DNA from: Actinokineospora diospyrosa | GTDB taxonomy: Bacteria; Actinomycetota; Actinomycetes; Mycobacteriales; Pseudonocardiaceae | Direction of reading: 5' to 3' | Length of the DNA stretch: 64,000 nucleotides | Assembly (NCBI RefSeq): GCF_024171925.1 | Contig: NZ_JAMTCO010000003.1 | Coordinates: 62,001 to 126,000 of the forward strand | In this document: piece by piece, positions 43,594-51,867 of the stretch | How positions within the stretch are numbered: the stretch's first letter is position 1 | Layout of the letters: every line of letters starts with the position of its first letter | The notes under the pieces: model-generated | Seen by the model: only the letters and a program-made list of their open reading frames with translations | Told to the model about the DNA's origin: nothing | The model's database searches: none | Translations under genes and position numbers: made by a program

Positions 43594-44019
43594 TTATCCC
43601 CGCACGCCCTCGGCGCGGGCCTTGAGGCCCTCGGCCTCCAGCGCCAGGTACCGGTCGGTGAGCCCGGCGGTGAGCTTGGCGACGAGCAGCCCCAGCGGGC
43701 CGGTCATCTCCAGCGACAACTCCGCCCGCGCGCCGTCCCCGCGCGGCTCGACCACGTGCGTGGCGACCGTGCGGGCACCGGGACCGCCCGCCACCCAGGT
43801 CCACGCCCGGCCGTCGTCGAGTTCGGTGATGGTCCAGACCGTGGCGGGCAGCCGAGGCTGGCGGATCCGCGCCCTGGTCCCGATCCGCAGCGGACCGGGG
43901 TCCAGCGCGGTGATCGAGGTCACCGACGCCGTCCACTCCGGCCACCGCTCGATGTCGCGGTAGATCTCCCACACCCGCGCCGCGGGCGCGGCGATGTCAA
44001 CCCCGGTACCGAACCGCAT
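43594..44019 (-). CDS. SRPBCC-fold protein (polyketide cyclase/dehydrase-like)
   Basis: 141 residues, start [29 protein letters not shown], the classic SRPBCC/START-like opening. The fold forms a hydrophobic pocket (helix-grip) used for lipid or polyketide binding. No partner gene indicates the ligand. The ATG at 44019 is used though the frame extends to 44055. A second SRPBCC gene is at 59541-59984. Confidence 0.85.
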   Translation of the reverse strand: MRFGTGVDIAAPAARVWEIYRDIERWPEWTASVTSITALDPGPLRIGTRARIRQPRLPATVWTITELDDGRAWTWVAGGPGARTVATHVVEPRGDGARAELSLEMTGPLGLLVAKLTAGLTDRYLALEAEGLKARAEGVRG

Positions 44020-44102
44020 CGGGTGAGGGTAGCGCCGATGATCAGCACGGGGCACCAGCGGACTATCCTCGGCGGCGGATCTTTCTCGGCGGAGGACGTA
44101 CG

Positions 44103-44612
44103 GTGAACCTGCTGGACCACATCGCGGCTGTGGCGGATCTGGCGGAGTGCACCGAACACGACCCGCGCGCGCTCAGCGCCGACGCGGGCCTGCGGTTCGC
44201 CTGGTACCGCGCGGCCGACCCCTCCGACGAGGCCGCGTTCCTCGCCGCCGTCCTGCGCGACCCCGACCCGCCCACCGCCACCGCGGCCGCGATCGCGCGC
44301 ATCGACGACCGGGCCCAGCGCGGCCCCGGTTTCGCCCGCTGGGCCGCCCGGGTACGCCCCGCCGTGGCCGCCGCGGAGCCGGTCGCCGCGCGGCTCGCCG
44401 AGTGGTGCCTGCTGCACGACGCGTTCGCGGGCAGGCCCGTCGCCCCCGGCGCGGTGCTGGCCGCTTCCGACTGGGCGCAACGCACACTGGCGACCACCGT
44501 CGACGGCGAACTGCTCGCGCTGCTGGCCGAACACGGCCGCACCAGGCGGGTCCGCGCGCTGACCCGGGTGCCCCGCCCGGTCCGCGCCAGGCGCCTCGCC
44601 TGCGACGACTGA
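44103..44612 (+). CDS. Hypothetical protein
   Basis: 169 residues, GTG start after GGCGGAGGACGTACG. Helical, Ala/Arg-rich, with Trp residues in AWYRAADPSDEAAFLAAVL and RFAWY; no signal, membrane span or known motif. It is divergent from the SRPBCC gene with only 83 bases between starts. Confidence 0.65.
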   Translation: MNLLDHIAAVADLAECTEHDPRALSADAGLRFAWYRAADPSDEAAFLAAVLRDPDPPTATAAAIARIDDRAQRGPGFARWAARVRPAVAAAEPVAARLAEWCLLHDAFAGRPVAPGAVLAASDWAQRTLATTVDGELLALLAEHGRTRRVRALTRVPRPVRARRLACDD

Positions 44613-44681
44613 GATCCCCGGCGGTCCTCACCGGAGCGCGCCGGTGCCGGCACAGTGGAGGTCCCTGGCGAGAGGAGACCC

Positions 44682-45155
44682 ATGTCGTACCTCGGGACAA
44701 CCGGTGAGCTCAGCGCGCGCTGGCGCCCGGTCGAGGAGATCACCGTGCTCGACCGGCCGCGCACCTCGGCGCACTTCATCGCGCCGGGCAGCCTCACCAA
44801 TGGCCAGTACGGGATGTTCCGCTGGGACATGGCGCCGGGCGCGAGCGGGCCGCGGCCGCATTTCCACCGGACCTTCTCCGAGTCGTTCTACATCCTCGAC
44901 GGGGCCGTTCGGCTATTCGACGGGCAGCGGTGGGTCACCGCGACCGCGGGCGATTTCCTGTACGTCCCGGAAGGCGGTGTGCACGCCTTCGGCAACGAGT
45001 CCGACGAACCGGCGTCGATGCTGATCCTGTTCGCCCCCGGAACGGCGCGGGAGGACTTCTTCGTCGAACTCGCCGAGCGGTTGGAATCCGGCCGGGAACT
45101 GCCCGCCGACGACTGGGCCGAGTTCTACGCCAGGCACGACCAATACCACGTGTGA
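44682..45155 (+). CDS. Cupin-domain protein
   Basis: 157 residues from the ATG after GAGGAGACCC. The cupin 2 motif RPHFHRTFSESFYILDG (His-x-His, Glu) and the second His block (GGVHAFGNES) provide a metal site. It may act as a dioxygenase-like or sugar-binding cupin; the substrate is unknown. It follows the unknown gene by 69 bases on the same strand. Confidence 0.85.
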   Translation: MSYLGTTGELSARWRPVEEITVLDRPRTSAHFIAPGSLTNGQYGMFRWDMAPGASGPRPHFHRTFSESFYILDGAVRLFDGQRWVTATAGDFLYVPEGGVHAFGNESDEPASMLILFAPGTAREDFFVELAERLESGRELPADDWAEFYARHDQYHV

Positions 45156-45224
45156 TCGGCAGCATCCCCCGAATGCCGCGCCCGCGGGTGTAGCGCGGCG
45201 CTCGTCGGCCGCGATTCCCAGCAC

Positions 45225-45566
45225 ATGGTGCGAAGATCGCCGCTGCCCCTGCTCGCGGTGGCCTCGGCGCTCGTGGCGGGCACCGCCTGCCAGGCCGAGG
45301 GCGACGACGGGTCCTGCTCGCAGATCCGCTGCGAGGTGACGATCACCGGTTCGCCGACCCTGGAGGTGTTCGACATCCGGTTCAAGGCCGATGTCGGCCC
45401 GGACCGGGTGCGGGTGGCCGGTGGTGGGGTCGACGTCACGCTCAACCCGGGGGACGCCGCCGTGGTCGAGGGCGTGCGGGTTGAGCTGCGCGAGGTCGCC
45501 CAGGAGCGCGCCCGGCTGGTGCTCGTCCCGGTCGACGCCCGTTTCGCCCGGCTCGACGAGGGGTAG
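45225..45566 (+). CDS. Small lipoprotein
   Basis: 113 residues: signal peptide with lipobox LVAGTAC (Cys22), a Cys pair (SCSQIRC) at the start of the mature part, then a beta-rich domain. It is probably a cell-surface lipoprotein; the function is unknown. Confidence 0.75.
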   Translation: MVRRSPLPLLAVASALVAGTACQAEGDDGSCSQIRCEVTITGSPTLEVFDIRFKADVGPDRVRVAGGGVDVTLNPGDAAVVEGVRVELREVAQERARLVLVPVDARFARLDEG

Positions 45567-45857
45567 TCCACTGTCGGGAGCACCCCACAGACCCGGCCGT
45601 TGACCGCGCCCTTCCGCCAACCCCCCAGGCACGGGCAGCGCGACGGTCGGCCGGGCAGGCCCCGGCAATCCCCCCAGCCGGGGCCTGCCGCTCCCACCTC
45701 GTGGGACGCCACCGCGGGGGACTCCAGCTCGGGGAAACCGACCGGGTGCGGCCGTTCGGTGGGAGCGATCCCGGCGCCGACCGCACCGCGACCCGCGGCT
45801 GGGGCACCCGGACGCGGCCCCGTTCCCCGTGTCGGCCGCATAATCCGTGGCCATAAC

Positions 45858-46832
45858 ATGTGGACCATGGAACTGGAGTTCCGACACCTGCGGATCGTCA
45901 TCGCGGTGGCCGATGAGGGCAGTATCACCAAGGCCGCCGCGGCGCTCGGCTTGTCCCAACCTTCGTTGACATCTCAACTGCAGCGGATCGAGCGGGCCAT
46001 GGGCGCGCCCCTGTTCGAACGGGCCAGAACCGGGGTGGTGCCCACCTCCTTCGGGCGCACGGTGCTGGCCAAGGCGCGCTCGGTGGTCAACGAGATGGCC
46101 GACCTGCGCGGCGAGGCGGCCGCGGCCACCCCGACCGGCCCGGTCGAACTGAAGATCGGCGGACGGCCGAGCCCCCTGCTCTCCGCCGTCGTGCCGCTGC
46201 TGAGCGCCGCCTACGCCGCGCTGCACGGCCCGGACGCGCCACCGCTGGGCGTCCAGGTGCACACCGACCCGTCGGCGGCCGCCCTGCAGGGCCGGGTCCG
46301 CGCGGGCCGCCTGGACGCCGCCGTCCTGTGCGACGTCATCGGGTTCGAGATCGGCGCGGCCGAGGGCGTGCGGCGCGAGGTCGTGGTCGAGGTCGAGCCG
46401 GAGTTCGTCGCCCTCTCCGAGCGCCACCCGCTCGCCGAGCGCGACGTGATCGACCTGGCCGACCTGGCAGGCGAGAACTGGATGATCGACCCGCAGGAGG
46501 ACCACGGCGGTGTCGGCCCGCTGCGCGCGGCCTGCCGGGCGGCCGGGTTCGAGCCCCGGATCACCCACGAGATCAGCGACTCGAGCTCGGCCCGCGAGTT
46601 CGTCATCACCGGCCAGTGCGTCAGCCTCGCCCAGCCGACCTCCAACGAGGGCCGCGGCCTGGTCGTGCGCCCGCTGGTCGGCGACCCCATCAGCAACCGG
46701 CTCGAGCTCGCCTGGAAGGACCTCGGTCCGATCGACCCCGCGGTGCTGCGCGACACCGTGGTCGAGGGCTACCGCAGCCTGGTGGCCCGCAACCCGCACT
46801 ACCCGAAGTGGTGGGCCCGCCACCACGGGTGA
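45858..46832 (+). CDS. LysR-family transcriptional regulator
   Basis: 324 residues from the ATG at 45858 (MWTMELEFRHLRIVIAVADEG). The N-terminal winged helix-turn-helix is GSITKAAAALGLSQPSLTSQLQRIE, and the effector domain (about 95-300) is complete. A CATAAT -10-like box lies just before the ATG, suggesting leaderless translation. No obvious divergent target; the region upstream only holds a lipoprotein. Confidence 0.88.
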   Translation: MWTMELEFRHLRIVIAVADEGSITKAAAALGLSQPSLTSQLQRIERAMGAPLFERARTGVVPTSFGRTVLAKARSVVNEMADLRGEAAAATPTGPVELKIGGRPSPLLSAVVPLLSAAYAALHGPDAPPLGVQVHTDPSAAALQGRVRAGRLDAAVLCDVIGFEIGAAEGVRREVVVEVEPEFVALSERHPLAERDVIDLADLAGENWMIDPQEDHGGVGPLRAACRAAGFEPRITHEISDSSSAREFVITGQCVSLAQPTSNEGRGLVVRPLVGDPISNRLELAWKDLGPIDPAVLRDTVVEGYRSLVARNPHYPKWWARHHG

Positions 46833-47365
46833 GCGCGGATGGCCGGGGCCGGGCGGCGTCCCCCGATCGGGCCTTAACGCAACAAAGGTTTCTTTGTGGG
46901 ATGCGCGACTGCCCGTTGGTCCCGATTCGGTCGTCCAACCCCGCCCGAGCGCCCGGATCGTCCGATTCGACCGCGCCGAGTGGCCCGGATGCTGGGCCGA
47001 ATGAGTGTAGTCGACCGCTCGCCCCCGGTGAGTTAAGAATTTTGATGACCGCTAAGTGATGGACGTCGTTGCCGGATGCCCGATAACCGGGGACCATTGC
47101 CGTCGGAACGGTGGACCGCGCCGTGCAGGGTCGGCAGCGGATCACCGTCCGTCCGCATCGCCTCTGCGGTCGCCGCGGCCGGGACACCGCGCACCGCGCC
47201 CTCGCGCGATGGGGACGGCGGGCCCCGGAGGTCGGGTGGAGCCGACGCCGGGGCCTGTCACGCATCTTGGGGTGGCAGGCGTGCGGGGCGCTGCGGGGAT
47301 CGTCGGGGCTTGCGGGTCGGGCTCGCGGCTGCGGGTTTGCTGATGGGTGGGTGCTGGGGCGCCGG

Positions 47366-47602
47366 GTTGTCCACAACGTCTGTTGCTGTCCACAGGCGCT
47401 GGTTGCTGCTCCTGTTTTGTCTGTGCCTATCGGTAGGCTGTATATCGGGGGCTCTTATGGCGGATGATCTTGTGGTGGCCCTTTTGTGGGGTTGAGTTGT
47501 CCACAACGTCTGCTGTTGTCCACAGGCTCTGTTCGCCGCTACTGTTTTGTCGGGGTGCGGCGGTAGGCTGTTTATTTGGGGGCTTTCGATCAGGTTGATC
47601 TT
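47366..47602. repeat. Two direct repeats, 130-bp period, with four DnaA-box-like sites
   Basis: Unit 1 (47366-47472) and unit 2 (47496-47602) share a TTGTCCACAACGTCTG start and a CGGTAGGCTGT...GGGGGCT...GATCTTG end. TTGTCCACA is at 47367-47375, 47497-47505 and 47516-47524; the fourth site (47386-47394) is CTGTCCACA. In each unit the two sites are 19 bases apart. TTGTCCACA is the preferred DnaA nonamer of Streptomyces (established). A TAGGCT that could be a -10 box lies in each unit. Confidence 0.8.
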
Positions 47603-47712
47603 GACGTCAGCCGTTGCTGGGAGTGCGGAGCAAGAACTTCGGTGCCTCCGCCTTCGGCTCCGGTAGACGGCTCGCCTTCGGCATTGCATCTGATCCGCGA
47701 TTTTCGAGCTTT

Positions 47713-47857
47713 GCTCGATGGGGTGGACCTGTTTTGCGCGGGGCCCCTACGACACCCGTGGCAGAACCGCAAAGCAGGGGCCGAAAAGACTGGCCCTGCC
47801 GCGCGGAAACGCTACGGGTGCCGTCCCCCCACACAAAACAGGTCCACCCCATCGAGC
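47713..47857. repeat. 145-bp structured inverted-repeat element, copy 2
   Basis: The 31-base arms are 47713-47743 and 47827-47857. Compared with copy 1, pair C2469-G2591 is T47724-A47846 here, T2474-A2586 is C47729-G47841, and A2496-T2567 is G47751-C47822. The A2471.C2589 mismatch of copy 1 is a proper G-C here. Three one-sided changes introduce A.C mismatches. The hairpin loop CGAAAAGACT is identical in both copies. Confidence 0.85.
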
Positions 47858-47860
47858 ACC

Positions 47861-48240
47861 TGGCACCAGCGAGTCCGACTGTCCAGGCGCTGAGTAGGTG
47901 GGCTGGGGCGGACCTGACGGCAGGCGAGTTGGCACCGACGGGTCCGAGTGTCCAGGGGCTGGGTTGGCAGGGCCGACGAGGGCGGGCTGGGATGGCACCG
48001 GACCTTCCGGTGTCCACGGCTGGTCAGGTGGGCTGAGGCGGACCTGACGGGGCTGGGGTGGCACCGTCGCGTCCGGGTGTCCAAGGGGTGATCAGGTGGT
48101 TTGGGGCGGGCCTGACGGCAGCCGGGATGGGTACGGGAGGATCCGAGTGTCTAGGGCGGGTTGGCAGGGCTGACTCGGTGGGTTGGGCTGGCACCAACGG
48201 GGTTCCGGGTGTTCAGTGGCTGGCAAGGCTGTCGATGTAG
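47861..48240. repeat. Degenerate tandem array, six units of 61-69 bp
   Basis: Units start near 47861, 47930, 47993, 48059, 48128 and 48189. Each begins about TGGCACCG, followed by GGGTCCGAGTGTCCAGGGGCTGG (approximate) and a GGTTGGCAGGGC/ACCTGACGG part. Unit lengths vary (69, 63, 66, 69, 61), so it is not a coding repeat, and there are no fixed spacers as in CRISPR. Confidence 0.75.
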
Positions 48241-48261
48241 GCGGTGGCAGCACCAGCGCGA

Positions 48262-49224
48262 TCAGCGGGCTGAGGTGGTGTCCTCGGGTTCGTCGTAGTC
48301 GCCGTGGTCTCGGTTGCCCCGGGGCCAGAGGGGTTGCTCCGGGGCGTCAGACACGGGGAGGGCTTTTCTGTCCTCTTCGGACTGGGTGTTGAGCCGGGGC
48401 CAGCCGACGGCGCTGAGGGTTGGGCGGTCGTCCAGGCGTTCGGCGTATTGGGGGGCTATTTCGGTTTTGGTGACGGCCGCGCTGATGCGGGCGAAGGTGG
48501 GGATGAGGTCGGCGGCTTCGCGGACCTGTTCGGGGTGGCGGGCCAGCCACCAGACGACGGCGGTGCCGGGGTCCACCAGGATCTCGTCGGCCAGGTAGGC
48601 CCTGGTGCGCTGCTCCAGTTCCTGCTCGTGGTGGCGGACCTGCTTCTCCTTGCGCAGCTGCGTCAACCGGTCCAGGCGGCGGGCGTCCTCCTCCGGTACC
48701 GCCAGGCCGACGTTCTCCGCCCAGGTGATGATCTGGCCGGAGCGGTCCTGGGCCATCGCGCCCAGTTCGGCGGCGAGGCGGGTCTGCACGACCTCGGCCT
48801 CGGTCGGGGAGCCGGTGACGGTGACCGCGCGGGCGCGTTCGAGGATCGAGTGGACCGCGAGGCCGCGCAGGTTGCCGTGCTGGGGCAGGCCCGCGCTGGG
48901 CTGCCAGCACACCGTGCAGGTGAGGATGAACCGGTAGTACGGCTCCGCGCTGTCGACCGGGATGGCTGGCACGTGGTGTTCGGCGTGCGGTGCCGGTTCC
49001 GCCTTGGGTTTGGCGCGCTCGCGGGCCGCCTCGGCGCGCAGTTCGCGCTGTTCGCGGTAGAACAGCACCTGCTTGACGACCAGTCCCGCGATGGCGAGCG
49101 CGACCAGCATGACCGGGACGGTCACCCAGTTCGCCCAGCCGAGCGCGAGGCCTGCCACGAGGGGGGCGAGCGCGGCCACGCCGAGGATGGCGGCGGGCGC
49201 GCGCCAACGCGCTGCAGTGTCCAC
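48262..49224 (-). CDS. Hypothetical membrane-anchored protein
   Basis: 320 residues, GTG start. Two N-terminal membrane spans (about 10-30 and 33-50), a basic/acidic coiled stretch, then a cytoplasmic region with a Cys-x2-Cys (TCTVCW) and a helical middle, and a low-complexity acidic end (NRDHGDYDEPEDTTS). Its 3' end meets the repeat island. It may be a small stress- or envelope-linked protein; no family is recognised. Confidence 0.65.
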   Translation of the reverse strand: MDTAARWRAPAAILGVAALAPLVAGLALGWANWVTVPVMLVALAIAGLVVKQVLFYREQRELRAEAARERAKPKAEPAPHAEHHVPAIPVDSAEPYYRFILTCTVCWQPSAGLPQHGNLRGLAVHSILERARAVTVTGSPTEAEVVQTRLAAELGAMAQDRSGQIITWAENVGLAVPEEDARRLDRLTQLRKEKQVRHHEQELEQRTRAYLADEILVDPGTAVVWWLARHPEQVREAADLIPTFARISAAVTKTEIAPQYAERLDDRPTLSAVGWPRLNTQSEEDRKALPVSDAPEQPLWPRGNRDHGDYDEPEDTTSAR

Positions 49225-49328
49225 ACCTAGGTGGGTACCTCTTGCGGCTGCCGAGTTGGTAGACCGATCAAGCGGATTCGCTCGAACATACGAACGCCCG
49301 GGTGCCGACGGTGATCACCCTGCTCTGG

Positions 49329-50120
49329 TCAGGGGAACGCCGGTGCGCCCGTCTTGCCCCACCTGGGCAGGCCCGTCCAGCGCACCGCGGGCGCGCCGGT
49401 CGTGCCCGGCGCGCAGGCGTGCACGGTCCCGTCGGCCGAGGTGATCAACAGGGTGGGGCCCGCGAAGCAGCAGTCGACGGCGACGGCGTCGGTCAAGCGG
49501 ACGATCGTGTACGCGACGCCGGTGTGGTCGACCCGGCGGACGGTGTTGCCGCCCGCGACCCAGGCGAACCCGTCGACGTCGACCGCGACGCCGCGGGCGG
49601 CCGACACCAGCGGTCTGGCGCGGCCGGTCGTGCCGTTGGCGAGGTCGAACTCGTGGGCGATCAGGCCGCCGTCGCTGACCCGGTACATGGTCCTGGTGTC
49701 CGGGCTCCAGGCGAGCCCGCCGGTCGGGCCGTCGAGCACCGTGCGCACGCGCCCGCCCAGGTCGACCCGGTGCAGGCCGTGCTCGGTGCCCAGCCACAGC
49801 CGCCCGGCCGGGTCGCACCAGATGCCGTCGGAGGCGGGCAGGTCGAGCGGGGCGACGCGGCCGTCGCGGCGCAGGAACACCGGGTCGCCGCCGACCACCC
49901 AGCCGCCCTCGGCCGGGACGGCGCCGACGACGCGGCCGTCTAGCACCAGGGTCGCGATGTGCCGCGGGCCCAGCGATGTCATGCGCCCCAACTGGACCCG
50001 GCCGCGCTCGGTGTCCACCCAGGACAGGGTGCGGCCGGTCCAGCGCGGGCCGCTGACCCGTCTGCCGAGCAGCCCGACGCACATCCCGGCGGTCAGCTCG
50101 GTCGGCCTGATCATCGCCAT
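49329..50120 (-). CDS. SMP-30/gluconolactonase-like (SGL) protein
   Basis: 263 residues from the ATG at 50120 (GAGGGGGCGCC before it). It is a six-bladed beta-propeller of the SMP-30/Gluconolactonase/LRE family, with blades marked by repeated LDG/GLxWSPD/VDVDGFAWVA patterns (GLAWSPDTRTMYRVSDGG; GVAVDVDGFAWVAGGN). It likely hydrolyses a sugar lactone. A GntR-style double operator lies just upstream. Confidence 0.85.
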   Translation of the reverse strand: MAMIRPTELTAGMCVGLLGRRVSGPRWTGRTLSWVDTERGRVQLGRMTSLGPRHIATLVLDGRVVGAVPAEGGWVVGGDPVFLRRDGRVAPLDLPASDGIWCDPAGRLWLGTEHGLHRVDLGGRVRTVLDGPTGGLAWSPDTRTMYRVSDGGLIAHEFDLANGTTGRARPLVSAARGVAVDVDGFAWVAGGNTVRRVDHTGVAYTIVRLTDAVAVDCCFAGPTLLITSADGTVHACAPGTTGAPAVRWTGLPRWGKTGAPAFP

Positions 50121-50133
50121 GGCGCCCCCTCTT

Positions 50134-50162
50134 TGGTCTGAACCACTAAGTGGTCTGAACCA
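50134..50162. promoter_or_regulatory. Double GntR-type operator candidate before the SGL gene
   Basis: Two TGGT-CTGA-ACCA sites (50134-50145, 50151-50162) flank the palindrome ACCACTAAGTGGT (50142-50154), 14 bases upstream of the SGL start. TGGT...ACCA is the FadR/GntR half-site style (established for the family). No GntR gene is nearby. Confidence 0.6.
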
Positions 50163-50328
50163 ATGTGTCCGGCGGCGGGGCAGAATGCAAGGCCCGGATG
50201 TCCCCATTTTCCGGCTCGTCCCACCGGTGGCCCTCACGCACGGTAGCCGATGGTGCCGCGCCCGGGGTCGGGTTCGCCCGGAATTCCCGCACCCCGGTGA
50301 GCGGGTGTCCCACGTCGAGGGGGACGCG

Positions 50329-50745
50329 CTAGGCCAGCCGCGCGCGGATCCTGGCCGCGTACTCCTCGGCGGGGTGCTCGGCGTCGTAGGGGTGGCGCGG
50401 CCCGAGCCAGAACCGCAGGCCGTCCTTGCGGTGGCGCGGGATGACGTGCAGGTGCAGGTGGGGCACCGACTGGCTGACGATGTTGTTGATCAGCACCAGC
50501 GAGCCGTCCGCCCCGAGACCGTCCTCGACCGCCCGCTCGAGCCGCTGCGCCATCCCGAAGAACGGCACGAGCTGATCGGCGGGCAGGTCGCTGAGAACGG
50601 TCACGTGCGTGCGCGGGACCAGCAGGACGTGGCCGCGAAAGAGCGGGCGGTGGTCGAGGAAAGCGACCACGTCAGTGTCCTGGTGAACCATGACAGCGGG
50701 CAATTCCCCGGTCATGATTCGGCAGAACACGCATGTTTCCGACAA
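50329..50745 (-). CDS. HIT-family hydrolase
   Basis: 138 residues from a TTG at 50745 (AGGAGGAATCC before it; the upstream ATG at 50790 has no site). The HIT motif HLHLH is at residues 96-100 and VIPR follows; CVFC at 5-8 is typical of Hint/PKCI-type HIT proteins that cleave nucleoside phosphoramidates or Ap3A. It is divergent from the TetR gene, sharing a short promoter region. Confidence 0.9.
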   Translation of the reverse strand: MSETCVFCRIMTGELPAVMVHQDTDVVAFLDHRPLFRGHVLLVPRTHVTVLSDLPADQLVPFFGMAQRLERAVEDGLGADGSLVLINNIVSQSVPHLHLHVIPRHRKDGLRFWLGPRHPYDAEHPAEEYAARIRARLA

Positions 50746-50789
50746 GGATTCCTCCTCCTGGGCCGAACGTCCGAATCCTTCTGGGCACA

Positions 50790-51662
50790 ATGGCCCGCGT
50801 GACCGTTCCAGACACGCCCTACCGGGTCCGGCGCACGCCCACCCAGTATCGGGCCAGCCGCCAGATCGAGCGGATCCTCGACGCCGCGGCCAGGGTCGTG
50901 GCCACCAAGGGGTACGCCGCGACCACCACCGCGGACATCGCCAAGGCGGCCACCGTCTCGATTGGATCGGTGTACCGGTACTTCCCGGACAAGACCGCCG
51001 TCATGCGCGCGGTCGTCGAGCGCAACACCCGCCGCTTCCAGGACCGGGTCCTCGCCGACCGGACCCCGGTGCGCGGCTGGCGCGCCGGGCTCGACCGCGC
51101 CTACGCGGTCTATGTGGACATGTGCCGCACCGAGGACGGCTTCCGCGCCATCAGCGGCGCCGGGCTGGCCGCGGGCGAGCTCGAACCGCAGGACGACGCC
51201 AAGGACCCGCTCGCGGAGGCGTTCGCGACCCTGCTGGTCCGCCACTTCGCGTTCACCGACACCCCGGCGCTGCGCACCACGCTGCTGCAGTGCGTCACCC
51301 TCGCCGACGTGCTCACCCGGCTGGCGTTCCGGCTCGCGCGGACCGGGCACCAGGACACCCTGGAGCGGACGCGGGGCATCATCGAGCAACTCCTCGCCGC
51401 GCACGAGCCCGCCGCCCGCGAGCCTGCCGTCGACGGGCCCGCTGTCGACGGGCCCGCAGGCCACGAGACCGCGGCCCAGGAGCCCGCGGTCCCCGAACCG
51501 GCCACCGAGGACCGGGTCGCTGTGGATCCGGTCGCGGCTGAACCGACCACCGTGGACCCGGCCACTGGCGATTTGACTGCAGGCGACCCGACTGCTGGCG
51601 ACCCGACTGCTGGTGACCCGACCGCAGGGGACTCGGCGGAGCGGGAGTCGGCCGCCTGCTGA
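50790..51662 (+). CDS. TetR-family regulator with repetitive C-terminal tail
   Basis: 290 residues. Standard TetR N-domain (ATTTADIAKAATVSIGSVYRYFPDK) and ligand domain to about residue 205. The remaining 85 residues are an Ala/Pro/Asp/Glu tail that ends in repeats of AGDPT coded by 15-base DNA repeats around 51585-51635. Such a tail is unusual for TetR; it may be disordered, or slipped-strand expansion. It is divergent from the HIT gene. Confidence 0.85.
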   Translation: MARVTVPDTPYRVRRTPTQYRASRQIERILDAAARVVATKGYAATTTADIAKAATVSIGSVYRYFPDKTAVMRAVVERNTRRFQDRVLADRTPVRGWRAGLDRAYAVYVDMCRTEDGFRAISGAGLAAGELEPQDDAKDPLAEAFATLLVRHFAFTDTPALRTTLLQCVTLADVLTRLAFRLARTGHQDTLERTRGIIEQLLAAHEPAAREPAVDGPAVDGPAGHETAAQEPAVPEPATEDRVAVDPVAAEPTTVDPATGDLTAGDPTAGDPTAGDPTAGDSAERESAAC

Positions 51663-51867
51663 TCGGCGAAAAGCGAAGCGGATTCGGGGAACCCGCGCCG
51701 GATCCACCGCCGCCATGGCGAATCGGATTCGGTTCCGGGGGCTGAACGGTGGCCCGCCGCCGAACTGGCGGCGGGCCGGTGCGCCAATTCGCGGTCGCGT
51801 TTCGACGGCCGGTCCGCCGTCGTCGCGGACCGCTCATCCTGGGCCCGACCTTTGAGGAGGGTGCGGG

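Larger units (their letters stand above)
46833..48261. other. 1.4-kb gene-free, repeat-packed island
   Basis: No protein gene is supported. It holds, in order: an ACAAAG/CTTTGT hairpin (46882-46897), the 130-bp-period duplication with four DnaA-box-like nonamers (47366-47602), a TCGAGC/GCTCGA hairpin touching the second 145-bp element (47704-47718), that element, and six degenerate 61-69-bp repeats (47861-48240). Confidence 0.8.

Noticed and set aside
47366-47602. Chromosomal origin at the DnaA-box cluster
   Set aside because: No dnaA, dnaN, rpmH or gyrase genes, no AT-rich unwinding stretch, and only four nonamers.
47056-48240. Short open frames in the repeat island
   Set aside because: Composition follows the repeats; no start site or conserved protein.
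47861-48240. CRISPR array
   Set aside because: Units vary in length, there is no constant 20-40-base repeat with unique spacers, and no cas genes lie nearby.
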